Origin: Betaproteobacteria bacterium
GTDB taxonomy: Bacteria; Pseudomonadota; Gammaproteobacteria; Burkholderiales; Burkholderiaceae_C
Length of the DNA stretch: 62,843 nucleotides
Direction of reading: 5' to 3'
Assembly: GCA_009921265.1 (NCBI GenBank)
Contig: RFYV01000011.1
Span: 1-62,843, forward strand
A model generated the notes under the pieces. That model searched no databases and was not told the origin of the DNA. It saw only the letters and a list, made by a program, of their open reading frames with translations. Below, in pieces: positions 24,456 to 33,836 of the stretch (position 1 is the first letter of the stretch; each line of letters starts with the position of its first letter). Both the position numbers and the translations under genes were made by a program.

Positions 24456-25957
24456 GATGAACAACTGATTTCAATGGAGGAAGCCCAGCTGGGCGGGAAA
24501 TTGGCATAGCGATCGTAACCGCTGTGTTCGTCGTACGGAGAATGCAACAAATGAAGCAGGGTATCGATCTCAAAAAAATCACCCGTTTTTGCTTTTTGAA
24601 TGGCCTCTTCACCCAAATGATTGCGCAAAACAAATTTGGGATTGTTTTGTAACATCAAAAGCGCAGCCGCTTGCAGATTTTGTGAGGACAAGCGATGCGT
24701 GTATGTGTCTAACCACTGCTCAATCGGTTGGGCATCTAAAAACAAATCGAGCACGAGTTGCCACGCTTGCATGGGTGTTGAATGATTGGAAAAATCTTTG
24801 ACACACACACTCAATCTGCGCCAAAAAATAGTGAAGTCAACACGCTCTTTTGAAAGACATGCGAGAACGTCGGTGGCCAGTTGTCGATCGCCGTGTTGAA
24901 TATCGGTTAATCCCAATTTACGTCTCATTTGCTCGTCGAGTGCCTCGGGGAATAAGGTTTGATAGGGCTCCAAGGCTTGCATAGCAAGGTCTTCTTCTTT
25001 GATGAGGCCCCACAAAGCTTGTGCCAAACAAAATAAATTCCAATAGCCAATTTTGGGTTGATTAGCATACGAATATCGCCCTTGATGATCCGAGTGATTG
25101 CAAATATGGTTGTGATCAAAGCCATCTAAAAATTGAAAGGGCCCGTAATCTAAAGTGAGTCCTAAGACGCTCATGTTGTCGGTGTTCATCACACCATGAC
25201 AAAAACCAACGGCTTGCCATTTCGCCATCAATTGAGCGGTTGAACGAACCACTTGATGCAAAAAGGCCGCATAAATATTTCCACGCCATGCGTCGGTTTG
25301 ATCTTTGAGATCTGCAAAATAATGCTCAATAGCAAAGTCAGCCAACTGCTTGACTTTGTCGTCTTGACCTAAAGCTGCAAAATGTTCGAAGTGTCCAAAG
25401 CGTAAAAAAGATGGTGCGATGCGCGTCACAACTGCAGCAGTTTCTACACTTTCGCGCAATACTGCATCGGGTGAACCCGTGATACACAAAGCTCGCGTTG
25501 TAGGAATACCCAATCCATGCATGGCTTCGCTGCATAAATATTCTCTAATACTGGAGCGCAAAACTGCACGACCATCGCCCATACGCGAATAAGGCGTTTT
25601 ACCAGCCCCTTTGAGCTGCCACTCCCAATGCGCGTGACCAATGCGCGACTCACCCAACCAGAGTGCGCGTCCGTCCCCGAGTTGACCTGCCCACACGCCA
25701 AATTGATGGCCGCTGTAAACACTTGTGTGGGGTTGCATCCCATTCAGAATTTGATTGCCCGAGAGCGCCTCTAGAACACCTTCAGTAGCCCAAAAGGATT
25801 CATCCAAACCCAATTTTTGAAGTAAGGAATGATTTTGAGCCACCCAATGCACGTCAGAAAGTGGCGTTCCCTGCCAAGTCGTGACAAATGGCAAGCCCAA
25901 CTTGGCGTAGCGGTGGGTCCATTGAAGGCTATTCATTTCAGAAGTTGCAACAGTCAT
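24452..25957 (-). CDS. selO: protein adenylyltransferase SelO (YdiU)
   Basis: Pseudokinase-fold enzyme that transfers AMP to protein Ser/Thr/Tyr; homologs modify redox proteins. Family segments: [73 protein letters not shown] and the C-terminal end SCSS, whose Cys corresponds to the selenocysteine of animal SelO. The frame extends further upstream, but MTVATSEMN (25957) or MNSLQW (25936) fit the family N-terminus; 501 or 494 aa. Coupled to msrB by ATGA. Confidence 0.95.
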   Translation of the reverse strand: MTVATSEMNSLQWTHRYAKLGLPFVTTWQGTPLSDVHWVAQNHSLLQKLGLDESFWATEGVLEALSGNQILNGMQPHTSVYSGHQFGVWAGQLGDGRALWLGESRIGHAHWEWQLKGAGKTPYSRMGDGRAVLRSSIREYLCSEAMHGLGIPTTRALCITGSPDAVLRESVETAAVVTRIAPSFLRFGHFEHFAALGQDDKVKQLADFAIEHYFADLKDQTDAWRGNIYAAFLHQVVRSTAQLMAKWQAVGFCHGVMNTDNMSVLGLTLDYGPFQFLDGFDHNHICNHSDHQGRYSYANQPKIGYWNLFCLAQALWGLIKEEDLAMQALEPYQTLFPEALDEQMRRKLGLTDIQHGDRQLATDVLACLSKERVDFTIFWRRLSVCVKDFSNHSTPMQAWQLVLDLFLDAQPIEQWLDTYTHRLSSQNLQAAALLMLQNNPKFVLRNHLGEEAIQKAKTGDFFEIDTLLHLLHSPYDEHSGYDRYANFPPSWASSIEISCSS

Positions 25958-26082
25958 AAGCGCTATTGTCCTTCGAAACCAGATCGATGGCTTTTGGTAT
26001 TTCAAAGTAACCACTGTATTCAAAAGCCTTTGAAGAGTGCAAAATAGCGGATTAACCAATTTTATTTTGAGGAGATCGTGAC

Positions 26083-27708
26083 ATGTTGGGTTTGATGCAA
26101 TCGCAAAATCTAAGTATTTCTTCGCTCATTGATTTTGCAGAAAAACACAACGGTGACGTTGAAATTGTTTCTCGCCGTGTTGAGGGAGATATCCATCGTT
26201 CCAATTGGGAGCAAATCGCCCAACGCGCTCGTCAAGTCGCCAACGCCTTGGACGCCCTTCACATTGAAATGAGTGGACGCGTTGCAACGCTTGCATGGAA
26301 TGGATATCGCCATTTAGAGTTGTATTTTGGCGTGAGTGGCAGTGGTCGCGTTTTGCACACCATCAATCCTCGCTTGCATCCCGATCAAATTGTTTGGATT
26401 GCCAATCACGCAGAGGATCAAGTGTTGTGTTTTGACATGAGCTTTTTGCCTATCGTTCAACAAGTGCATGCTAAATGCAACACCATCAAACATTGGGTTG
26501 CTATGTGCGATGAATCGCTATTGCCCAAAGATTCAGGCATTCCAAAGTTGGTAAGTTATGAAACTTGGATTGGCAAACAATCCAATCAATACACATGGCC
26601 TATTTTTGATGAGAACACAGCGTCGAGCATGTGCTACACCAGTGGAACAACGGGTAATCCAAAGGCTGCTTTGTACAGCCATCGATCAACGCTTTTGCAC
26701 GCTTATGCTGCAGCCTTACCAGATGTGATGTGTTTATCTGCAAAAGACTCCATATTGCCCGTCGTGCCCATGTTCCACGTCAATGCCTGGGGCATCCCCT
26801 ATAGCGCAGCCATGGTGGGCGCAAAATTAGTTTTCCCAGGACCAACACTTGACGGCAAATCGGTTTATGAATTGATTGAAACCGAAGGCGTCACGTTTGC
26901 AGCAGGCGTGCCCACCGTTTGGCAAATGTTGCTCAGTCACATGAAACCATCGGGGCTGAAATTTTCCAAACTCAATCGAACCGTTATTGGAGGTTCCGCG
27001 TGTCCTCCCGCCATGATTCATTCATTCAAAGAAGAATACGGCGTGAATGTTTTACACGCATGGGGCATGACGGAGATGAGCCCATTGGGCACGCTTTGCA
27101 CACTCAAAAATAAACATCTGTCTTTGCCGCAAGACGAACAAATGAATTTCTTGGTTAAACAAGGTCGCGTGATCTTTGGTGTAGATATGAAAATTGTGAA
27201 TGACGAAGGTCTTGAGCAACCGCACGACGGAAAAGCGTTTGGCAATTTATTGGTTAAAGGGCCCTGGGTATTGCGAGAGTATTACAAGCAAGAGGGCGGC
27301 ACGCCTTTGGTCGACGGCTGGTTTCCAACGGGCGACGTGGCCACCATCGATCCCGATGGCTATATGCAAATCACCGATCGCAGCAAAGACGTCATCAAAT
27401 CGGGGGGCGAGTGGATCAGTTCCATCGACATCGAAAACATCGCTATGGGTCATCCAGCGGTCGTAATGGCCGCTTGTGTGGGCATGCCACATCCTAAATG
27501 GGATGAAAGACCTATTGTTGTAGTGGTCAAAAAACAAGGCCAAGATGTCACTCGCGAAGAGATTTTGAGTTTTTACGACAACAAAATCTCCAAATGGCAA
27601 AAACCCGATGATGTTGTTTTTGTAGACGCCATTCCGTTAGGCGCCACAGGGAAAATGCTCAAAACCAAGTTGCGAGAACAACTCAAAAATTACAAACTAC
27701 CCGTTTAA
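26083..27708 (+). CDS. acyl-CoA synthetase (AMP-forming, medium/long chain type)
   Basis: Activates a carboxylic acid as acyl-AMP and then acyl-CoA. Seen in order: P-loop CYTSGTTGNPKAALYSHRS near residue 186, VPMFHVNAWG, AWGMTEMSPLG, GWFPTGDVATIDPDGYM, DRSKDVIKSGGEWIS and the C-terminal lysine in GATGKMLKTKL. The 541-aa length matches the fatty-acid/3-methylmercaptopropionate CoA ligase group. A GAGGAG ribosome site precedes the ATG. Placed ahead of a solute transporter and beta-oxidation genes, it probably activates the imported acid; the substrate is not determined. Confidence 0.92.
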   Translation: MLGLMQSQNLSISSLIDFAEKHNGDVEIVSRRVEGDIHRSNWEQIAQRARQVANALDALHIEMSGRVATLAWNGYRHLELYFGVSGSGRVLHTINPRLHPDQIVWIANHAEDQVLCFDMSFLPIVQQVHAKCNTIKHWVAMCDESLLPKDSGIPKLVSYETWIGKQSNQYTWPIFDENTASSMCYTSGTTGNPKAALYSHRSTLLHAYAAALPDVMCLSAKDSILPVVPMFHVNAWGIPYSAAMVGAKLVFPGPTLDGKSVYELIETEGVTFAAGVPTVWQMLLSHMKPSGLKFSKLNRTVIGGSACPPAMIHSFKEEYGVNVLHAWGMTEMSPLGTLCTLKNKHLSLPQDEQMNFLVKQGRVIFGVDMKIVNDEGLEQPHDGKAFGNLLVKGPWVLREYYKQEGGTPLVDGWFPTGDVATIDPDGYMQITDRSKDVIKSGGEWISSIDIENIAMGHPAVVMAACVGMPHPKWDERPIVVVVKKQGQDVTREEILSFYDNKISKWQKPDDVVFVDAIPLGATGKMLKTKLREQLKNYKLPV

Positions 27709-27730
27709 AGATTCTTGGCTACACTCTCAT

Positions 27731-27764
27731 TTTAGGGGTAACCCTAAAGGGTAGGTGTTTTTTT
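27731..27764 (+). promoter_or_regulatory. inverted-repeat cluster upstream of livK-type gene
   Basis: TTTAGGG (27731-27737), GTAA, CCCTAAA (27742-27748) form a perfect 7-bp inverted repeat. The right arm also belongs to a second one, ACCCT-AA-AGGGT (27741-27752). Seven T follow at 27758-27764. This could end the CoA ligase transcript or bind a regulator before the transporter operon; the sequence does not decide. Confidence 0.4.
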
Positions 27765-27807
27765 CAAGGTAACCTCTCAAGCATTGAAATAAATCAAGGA
27801 GTTGGCG

Positions 27808-29037
27808 ATGAAATTCAAAAAAATGGCACTGGCCTTGGCTACAAGTGCAATGTTTGCTGTGAGTGCTTATGCGCAAAAAGGCGAAACCGTCAAAATTGCA
27901 TGGATTGATCCTTTATCTGGATTGATGGCGCCTGTTGGTTCCAATCAACTCAAAAGTTTTCAATTTTTTGCTGATGAATTTAGCAAAACCAACCCTGCTG
28001 GCGTTAAGTTTGAAGTGATCGGCTTGGACAACAAACTAAGTCCTGCCGAGAGTTTGAATCAACTTAAATCTGCTATGGACCAAGGCGTGCGTTACATCAC
28101 GCAGGGTAATGGTTCGGGTGTTGCAGGCGCCATCATCGACGCCGTGAACAAACACAACGAAAGAAATCCTGGCAAAGAAGTGATTTTTTTGAATCACTCA
28201 GCCGTCGATCCCGATTTCACCAATAGCAAGTGCAGTTATTGGCATTTCCGTTTTGATGCTGACACGTCGATGAAGCTCGAAGCGATGACTACATTTATGA
28301 AAGATCAAAAAGACATTAAAAAAGTTTATTTGCTCAATCAAAATTATTCACATGGTCACCAGGTAGCTAAATTTGCCAAAGAAAATTTAGCCCGCAAGCG
28401 CACCGATGTACAAATCGTTGGAGAAGATTTGCATCCTTTGGCGCAAGTGCGTGACTTTGCGCCTTATATTGCAAAAATTAAAGCCTCGGGTGCTGACACT
28501 GTTATCACTGGCAACTGGGGATCTGACTTGTCATTGTTGGTCAAAGCAGCCAATGAAAATGGATACACGGGCAAGTTCTATACCTATTACACAGGCGTTA
28601 CAGGAACACCCACTGCATTAGGCAAAGGCGGAGAAGGCCGCGTTTTCCAAATTGCCTATTCGCACTACAACATGGGCGGGCAAATGCAAAAATGGATGGC
28701 TGACTTTAAAAAGAAATTCAATGATGATTTCTACACAGGCTCGGTGATTCACATTTATACGGCCTTGGGTGAGGCAATGGCTAAAGCCAAATCAACCGAT
28801 CCAGTTAAAGTTGCTGCAGCGATGCACGGTCTAAAATTTAAAAGCTTCAATGGAGACGTTGAAATGAGAAGTTTAGACCATCAATTGCAACAACCTCTGT
28901 ATCTCACAGTTTGGAAAAAAACAGATAAAAAATTTCCATACGATGCAGAAAACACAGGCATGACATTGGTACCCGTAAAAACATTCGAATCCTATATTTC
29001 GAGCACACCCACCAGTTGTCAAATGAAAACACCTTGA
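27808..29037 (+). CDS. branched-chain amino acid type ABC transporter, substrate-binding protein
   Basis: Periplasmic binding protein of the LivJ/LivK class (409 aa). A signal peptide (MKFKKMALALATSAMFAVSA, cleavage after YAQ) precedes a mature part beginning KGETVKIAWIDPLSGLMAPVG; the type I periplasmic-binding fold follows to the end. An in-frame TTG lies two codons upstream, but AAGGAG at 27796-27801 is spaced correctly for the ATG at 27808. The flanking CoA ligase and beta-oxidation genes suggest an organic acid rather than an amino acid as ligand (inference). A strong hairpin follows the gene. Confidence 0.93.
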   Translation: MKFKKMALALATSAMFAVSAYAQKGETVKIAWIDPLSGLMAPVGSNQLKSFQFFADEFSKTNPAGVKFEVIGLDNKLSPAESLNQLKSAMDQGVRYITQGNGSGVAGAIIDAVNKHNERNPGKEVIFLNHSAVDPDFTNSKCSYWHFRFDADTSMKLEAMTTFMKDQKDIKKVYLLNQNYSHGHQVAKFAKENLARKRTDVQIVGEDLHPLAQVRDFAPYIAKIKASGADTVITGNWGSDLSLLVKAANENGYTGKFYTYYTGVTGTPTALGKGGEGRVFQIAYSHYNMGGQMQKWMADFKKKFNDDFYTGSVIHIYTALGEAMAKAKSTDPVKVAAAMHGLKFKSFNGDVEMRSLDHQLQQPLYLTVWKKTDKKFPYDAENTGMTLVPVKTFESYISSTPTSCQMKTP

Positions 29038-29056
29038 AGGCGTTTATTTTGTGAAC

Positions 29057-29087
29057 GATGGCACGGAACTACCGTGCCATCTTTTTT
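29057..29087 (+). terminator. intrinsic terminator/attenuator between binding protein and permease genes
   Basis: GATGGCACGG (29057-29066), a five-base loop, CCGTGCCATC (29072-29081), then six T (29082-29087): a perfect 10-bp stem with a U-tract, 19 bases after the binding-protein stop. It likely lets only part of transcription continue into livH, giving excess binding protein, a common feature in ABC transporter operons. Confidence 0.85.
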
Positions 29088-29108
29088 AGTTTTGAAAGAA
29101 ATTCATCG

Positions 29109-30143
29109 ATGGAGTTTTTTATCATCTCCATGCTCAATGGATTGAGCTACGGGTTGTTGTTGTTCATGTTGAGTTCAGGCCTCACACTCATCTTTAGCAT
29201 GATGGGTGTACTCAACTTTGCACACGCATCGTTTTACATGATCGGCGCATATTTTGGATATACGCTTTCGTTCATCACTGGCTTTTGGCCGGCACTGATC
29301 GTTGCGCCGATTTGCACAGCCTTACTGGGCGCTTTATTTGAAAAATTATGCTTGCGTCAGGTCCACAAATGGGGGCACGTTCCTGAGTTATTGATTACCT
29401 TTGGTTTATCCTACATTATTTTAGAAATTATTCAATTGGTTTGGGGTCGAACGGCAGTTGATTTCACACCACCTGATATTTTGCAAGGTCCATTTTTTAC
29501 CATCATCAATCACGTGCAAGAAGGAATCTCTTTGGTTTGGGGCGACGCTTCAACTTTATGCAAAGCAGAGATTTCCAACAACTCAGTTTCGTGCTCTCCA
29601 TTTCCTGCAACGCGCGCTTTTGTGATGTTCATTGCTTTATTGATGATGTTCAGTTTATGGCTGGTTCTCACACGCACACGCATGGGTTTGATTATTCAAG
29701 CCGCACTCACGCACCCCGAAATGGTCGAAGCATTGGGACATAACGTACCCAGAGTCTTTTTAATCGTGTTTGGTTTGGGCACAGGGCTTGCTGGTCTTGC
29801 GGGTGTGATTGGCGGCAGTACTTTTGTGACAGAACCTGCGATGGCAGCTACTGTGGGCTCGGTCATTTTTGTTGTTGTCGTGGTCGGTGGAATGGGCTCG
29901 CTTGCGGGTGCTTTTTTAGCTTCGATTTTGATTGGTGTGATTCAAACATTTGCTGTTGCTGTGGACTATTCCATTTTGCAATTTATATCTTCATTGGGTA
30001 TGACGATCACAGAAACCATGCGCGACAACACCATGCTCAAATTATCAGTGTCACAAGTTGCACCGATATTGCCCTATTTATTATTGGTTCTTATTTTAAT
30101 TTTCAGACCCAAAGGTCTTTTAGGAACGCGTGAAGATGAATAA
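29109..30143 (+). CDS. livH: branched-chain amino acid type ABC transporter permease LivH
   Basis: Inner-membrane permease with about eight hydrophobic helices; the family opening FIISMLNGLSYGLLLFMLSSGLTLIF and NFAHASFYMIGAYFGY are clear, as is VVVVGGMGSLAGAF near the C-terminus. The frame is open from 29058, but that ATG sits inside the terminator hairpin; ATG 29109 begins the family N-terminus and gives 344 aa. Its end overlaps livM. 'livH' denotes family, not proven substrate. Confidence 0.93.
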   Translation: MEFFIISMLNGLSYGLLLFMLSSGLTLIFSMMGVLNFAHASFYMIGAYFGYTLSFITGFWPALIVAPICTALLGALFEKLCLRQVHKWGHVPELLITFGLSYIILEIIQLVWGRTAVDFTPPDILQGPFFTIINHVQEGISLVWGDASTLCKAEISNNSVSCSPFPATRAFVMFIALLMMFSLWLVLTRTRMGLIIQAALTHPEMVEALGHNVPRVFLIVFGLGTGLAGLAGVIGGSTFVTEPAMAATVGSVIFVVVVVGGMGSLAGAFLASILIGVIQTFAVAVDYSILQFISSLGMTITETMRDNTMLKLSVSQVAPILPYLLLVLILIFRPKGLLGTREDE

Positions 30144-31434
30144 CGTGTCTGCTGTTTATCAATTCAAACCCGTCAATGTAGCGCGGTGGATCATTTGGTC
30201 TTTGTTTGCATTGATATTGATCGCTGCTCCTTATTATTTCAAAAGTAATTTCGGAATTTCAGTCCTCACCCAAATTGGCACCGTGATTATTTCGGCATTG
30301 GCCTATAACTTGTTATTGGGGCAGGGAGGCATGCTGAGTTTTGGTCACGCTGTCTACGCTGGACTTGGAAGTTATTGTGCTGTGCATGCACTCAATGCGG
30401 TTGCTGCTGGCGTGTTTTACATGCCTGTGAGTTTGATCCCCTTGGTGGGCGGATTGGGCGGTATGTTTTTTGCCGTTTTGTTTGGCTATGTCACAACGCG
30501 TAAATCGGGCACAACGTTTGCCATGATTACCTTGGGCATCTCTGAGTTGGTATTTGCCATGTCATTGATGTTCTCTGAATTTTTTGGTGGCGAGGCCGGC
30601 ATTTCAACCAACCGAGTGGTGGGAGAAGCTTTTTGGGGCATCACGTTTGGACCACAAATTCAAGTTTATTATTTGGTGGCCATTTATACATTTTTCTCTG
30701 TCGCATTGTTGTATGCATTGACACGCACACCGTTGGGTCGCATCCTCAATGCTGTAAGAGACAACCCTGAGCGCGTGGAGTTTATTGGTTTTAGCACGCG
30801 ACAAGTACGCTATATCGCCTTCATCATCACTGGTTTTTTTGCAGGTATTAGTGGCGGCTTGGGCGTGATTAATTTTGAAATTGTCACGGCTGAAGTGGTG
30901 GGACCTGTCCGATCCGGTGCTGTGTTGCTATTTACATTTTTAGGTGGTATCACATTCTTTTTTGGTCCCATCATCGGTGCGATTTTGTTAGTCGTAACCT
31001 ACGTGCTGTTATCTGAATTTACCAAAGCATGGCTGCTCTATCTGGGCATGGCCTTTTTATTCATGGTGATGTATGCCCCTGGTGGAATCGCCAGTTTGAT
31101 CATGATGAATTTGCGTCTAGCCGCATTTGGGCGACTTGGGAAAATTTGGTTTGCGTATATTGGATTGGGGTTTACTGCTTTAATGGGTATGGCAGGCGCT
31201 GCTGCGATGATTGAAATGCTTTATCACATGCAACTCAACTCTGCATTAGGACCCTTGGTTAAGTTTGCGGGCGTCACGCTCGACACAGAGGGTGTTAATT
31301 CATGGTTTGGTTCTGTTTTTGTGATGTTGACAGGCATTGGTCTTTTTGAGGTTGCGAGAAGACATTACCTTCGCGATTGGAATGAAACCCAAGAGTACAT
31401 TGAAAAAGAAGTCAAAAGGAGGGAGGCACTATGA
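30136..31434 (+). CDS. livM: branched-chain amino acid type ABC transporter permease LivM
   Basis: Second permease subunit (432 aa from ATG 30136; a GTG two codons earlier is an alternative). About ten hydrophobic helices, with family segments YNLLLGQGGMLSFGHAVYAGLGSY, ITLGISELVFAMSLMF and RDNPERVEFIGFSTRQVRY. The 40-residue hydrophilic C-terminal tail ends in an acidic/basic helix. Overlaps livH by eight bases and livG by ATGA, so the permease-ATPase genes are translated together. Confidence 0.93.
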   Translation: MNNVSAVYQFKPVNVARWIIWSLFALILIAAPYYFKSNFGISVLTQIGTVIISALAYNLLLGQGGMLSFGHAVYAGLGSYCAVHALNAVAAGVFYMPVSLIPLVGGLGGMFFAVLFGYVTTRKSGTTFAMITLGISELVFAMSLMFSEFFGGEAGISTNRVVGEAFWGITFGPQIQVYYLVAIYTFFSVALLYALTRTPLGRILNAVRDNPERVEFIGFSTRQVRYIAFIITGFFAGISGGLGVINFEIVTAEVVGPVRSGAVLLFTFLGGITFFFGPIIGAILLVVTYVLLSEFTKAWLLYLGMAFLFMVMYAPGGIASLIMMNLRLAAFGRLGKIWFAYIGLGFTALMGMAGAAAMIEMLYHMQLNSALGPLVKFAGVTLDTEGVNSWFGSVFVMLTGIGLFEVARRHYLRDWNETQEYIEKEVKRREAL

Positions 31435-32207
31435 GTAATTCACCGTCTTCACCTTGGGCTTTAGAGATCAAAGATCTTTACAAAAATTTTGGTAAAACAG
31501 AAATCATTCGGGGCATCAATTTACAAATTAAACAAGGTGAGCGCGTCGCCATCATTGGCCCCAATGGCGCAGGTAAATCCACATTGTTTAATCTCATCAG
31601 CGGTCGCCTTGAAAACACGCGCGGTGAAATTCTTTTGAATGGCTCGCGCATTGATGGGCTCAAACCGTTTGAGATCAATCGCAAAGGACTAGCTCGCAGC
31701 TTTCAAATCACGCATATTTTTCCCAAACTTAGTGTGTTCGAAAATTTGCGTTGCGCGATGTTGTGGAGCAAAGGTTATCGCTACAGCTTTTGGCATTTTT
31801 TAGCGGAACTTGATGATCTCAACGACGAAGTCGAAGATTTGATGGAGCGCATTCGCTTGGATAAAAAAAGAGATTTGCTGGCCATGAATCTCACCTACGC
31901 AGAACAACGTGCGCTTGAAATTGGCGTCACCATTGCGGGTGGCGCCAATGTGATTTTATTGGATGAGCCCACTGCGGGCATGAGCAAAAGTGAAACCACA
32001 CGGTTTATTCGTCTCATCAAGCAAGTGACAGAAGGTAAAACCTTGCTTGCAGTTGAACACGACATGGGTGTAGTGTTTGAATTGGCCGACAAAATTGCAG
32101 TGGTTGTATATGGCGAGGTGATTGCGTTTGATACGCCGCAAGCCATTCGCGCCAACACCATTGTGCAAGAAGCCTATCTAGGCGTTTCAACCGATCAGGC
32201 GCATTGA
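31431..32207 (+). CDS. livG: branched-chain amino acid type ABC transporter ATPase LivG
   Basis: Cytoplasmic ATPase subunit, 258 aa and complete. Walker A GPNGAGKST near residue 43, Q-loop SFQITHIFPKLSV, signature-like NLTYAEQRALEIGVT (LTYAEQ in place of LSGGQ, usual for this family), Walker B VILLDEPTAGMS and H-loop AVEHDMGVVF. C-terminal GEVIAFDTPQAI is typical. Lies one base before livF, its ATPase partner. Confidence 0.94.
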   Translation: MSNSPSSPWALEIKDLYKNFGKTEIIRGINLQIKQGERVAIIGPNGAGKSTLFNLISGRLENTRGEILLNGSRIDGLKPFEINRKGLARSFQITHIFPKLSVFENLRCAMLWSKGYRYSFWHFLAELDDLNDEVEDLMERIRLDKKRDLLAMNLTYAEQRALEIGVTIAGGANVILLDEPTAGMSKSETTRFIRLIKQVTEGKTLLAVEHDMGVVFELADKIAVVVYGEVIAFDTPQAIRANTIVQEAYLGVSTDQAH

Positions 32208-32208
32208 C

Positions 32209-32844
32209 ATGTTAGAAGTTGAAAATCTTCACGCGTTTTATGGCAAAAGCCATGTTTTACATGGCGTTAACTTTTGCGTAGAACCCGGTCAAATTGTGGC
32301 CTTGCTCGGTCGCAATGGCTCGGGTCGTTCCACAACTGCCAAAGCAATAATGGGATTGGTCGATGCCCACGGACAGATGAAATGGAAAGGCCAATCCATC
32401 ATCGATAAAGAAGCATTTGAAGTCGCTTGGATGGGAATTGGCTACGTGCCCGAAAACAGAGACATCTTTCCCAAACTGACCGTGCATCAAAACTTAATGC
32501 TTGGCATCAAAGTCAAGGGCGAAAAGAGTCAATGGTCTTTTGATGATATTTACACCATGTTTCCTCGGTTGCTTGAGCGTCAACACACTGAAGCAGGCGT
32601 GTTGTCGGGTGGCGAGCAACAAATGCTCACGCTGTGTCGCACCTTGATGGGTAACCCCGAACTCATCATCATTGATGAACCGACCGAAGGACTTGCACCC
32701 AAGATCGTGGAGCAAGTAGGTGTATTTTTAAAAACACTCAAACAAATTGCGTTGGTGATGGGACACGGCAGTATTGTTTTTAATGGAACGCCGCAGGCGC
32801 TCAAAGAAGACAATTACATTCGAAAAGAATGGTTGGAAGTTTAA
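32209..32844 (+). CDS. livF: ABC transporter ATPase LivF, with internal deletion
   Basis: ATPase partner of LivG, 211 aa where about 235 is usual. Walker A reads GRNGSGRST, with Arg in place of the catalytic Lys; I believe this variant exists in related proteins but cannot check. The Q-loop region, signature LSGGEQQM and Walker [11 protein letters not shown] are present. After [13 protein letters not shown] the sequence jumps straight to [16 protein letters not shown]: the strand and H-loop segment (normally ...LLVEQ..., about 24 residues) is missing in frame. The C-terminus (YIRKEWLEV) is normal. The product may be inactive at one ATP site, or the deletion may be an assembly error. Confidence 0.85.
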   Translation: MLEVENLHAFYGKSHVLHGVNFCVEPGQIVALLGRNGSGRSTTAKAIMGLVDAHGQMKWKGQSIIDKEAFEVAWMGIGYVPENRDIFPKLTVHQNLMLGIKVKGEKSQWSFDDIYTMFPRLLERQHTEAGVLSGGEQQMLTLCRTLMGNPELIIIDEPTEGLAPKIVEQVGVFLKTLKQIALVMGHGSIVFNGTPQALKEDNYIRKEWLEV

Positions 32845-32869
32845 ATCGTATGTTGAAAGAAAGATTGCA

Positions 32870-33724
32870 ATGACTACATCGGATCGGTTCAAGCCGAAAA
32901 ATTTTAATTTTGAAAATTTCAAACCCGAACACTTTGATTGGCAAGTCAACGATAAAGTAGCCACCATAACCCTCAATCGACCCGATAAAAAAAATCCACT
33001 CACGCTCGAGTCCTATGCGCAACTGCGTGATACTTTTAGAAATTTAACCTATACGAAACAAATCAAAGCAGTTGTTCTGACGGGTGCAGGTGGTAATTTT
33101 TGTTCGGGTGGTGATGTACATGAAATCATTGGTCCATTGGTTCAAATGCAAAAAGACGAAGACATGGATGGGTTGCTTCAATTTACTCGCATGACAGGTG
33201 ATTTGGTCAAGGCCATGCGTGCCTGTCCACAAATCATTGTGTCTGCCATCGATGGCGTGTGCGCAGGTGCAGGCGCGATTTTGGCGATGGCCAGCGATCT
33301 GCGTTTGGGTACAGAGCAGTCAAAAACAGCATTTTTATTTGTCAGAGTGGGTTTAGCGGGAGCCGACATGGGAGCCTGCAATATATTGCCACGAATCATT
33401 GGTGCGGGTCGCGCGGCTGAGCTTTTATACACGGGTCGATCCATGAACGGCGTCGAAGCCGAGCGGTGGGGATTTTTAAATCGACTTTGCGCACCCAATC
33501 AACTTTTGAACGATGCGCACAAGCTTGCTCAAGAACTAGCTAACGGCCCTACGTTTGCCCACGCCATGACCAAACGATGCATTCATCAAGAATGGAACAT
33601 GGGTATTGACGAAGCCATTGAAGCAGAAGCCCAAGCCCAAGCCATCTGCATGCAAACAAAAGACTACGAAAGAGCTTATCTGGCGTTTGTTAACAAACAA
33701 AAACCTGTCTTTCAAGGCAATTAA
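32870..33724 (+). CDS. enoyl-CoA hydratase/isomerase (crotonase) family protein
   Basis: 284-aa crotonase-fold enzyme of acyl-CoA breakdown. Oxyanion-hole segments [11 protein letters not shown] and [19 protein letters not shown] are present. The usual catalytic Glu pair (GGGxEL and PExxLG) is not in place: the corresponding segments read GAGAILA and [17 protein letters not shown], a variant I associate with a Burkholderiales subgroup. The frame opens upstream within livF, but [14 protein letters not shown] at 32870 is the natural start. The exact reaction (hydration, isomerisation or other) is open. Confidence 0.88.
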   Translation: MTTSDRFKPKNFNFENFKPEHFDWQVNDKVATITLNRPDKKNPLTLESYAQLRDTFRNLTYTKQIKAVVLTGAGGNFCSGGDVHEIIGPLVQMQKDEDMDGLLQFTRMTGDLVKAMRACPQIIVSAIDGVCAGAGAILAMASDLRLGTEQSKTAFLFVRVGLAGADMGACNILPRIIGAGRAAELLYTGRSMNGVEAERWGFLNRLCAPNQLLNDAHKLAQELANGPTFAHAMTKRCIHQEWNMGIDEAIEAEAQAQAICMQTKDYERAYLAFVNKQKPVFQGN

Positions 33725-33776
33725 AAACCACTGTCACATCGAGCATTTTTATTCAGTCAAAAGAAACTGCCTTTGC

Positions 33777-33807
33777 TACAATCAAATCAAAAAGTGAACG
33801 ACCGTTC
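33777..33807 (+). promoter_or_regulatory. candidate promoter and TetR-type operator for the fadB-thiolase operon
   Basis: A good -10 hexamer TACAAT lies at 33777-33782 (the -35 is weak). The inverted repeat GAACG-AC-CGTTC follows at 33796-33807, near the expected transcription start and 29 bases before the ATG. Such palindromes are typical operators of TetR-family repressors of fatty-acid or aromatic catabolism. The regulator gene is not in the window. Confidence 0.55.
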
Positions 33808-33836
33808 TTTTTTGTCGAATTCTTAGAGGATCCCAT

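Noticed and set aside
29058..29108. N-terminal extension of LivH from ATG 29058
   Set aside because: The ATG and following codons form the terminator hairpin; the family N-terminus begins at 29109.
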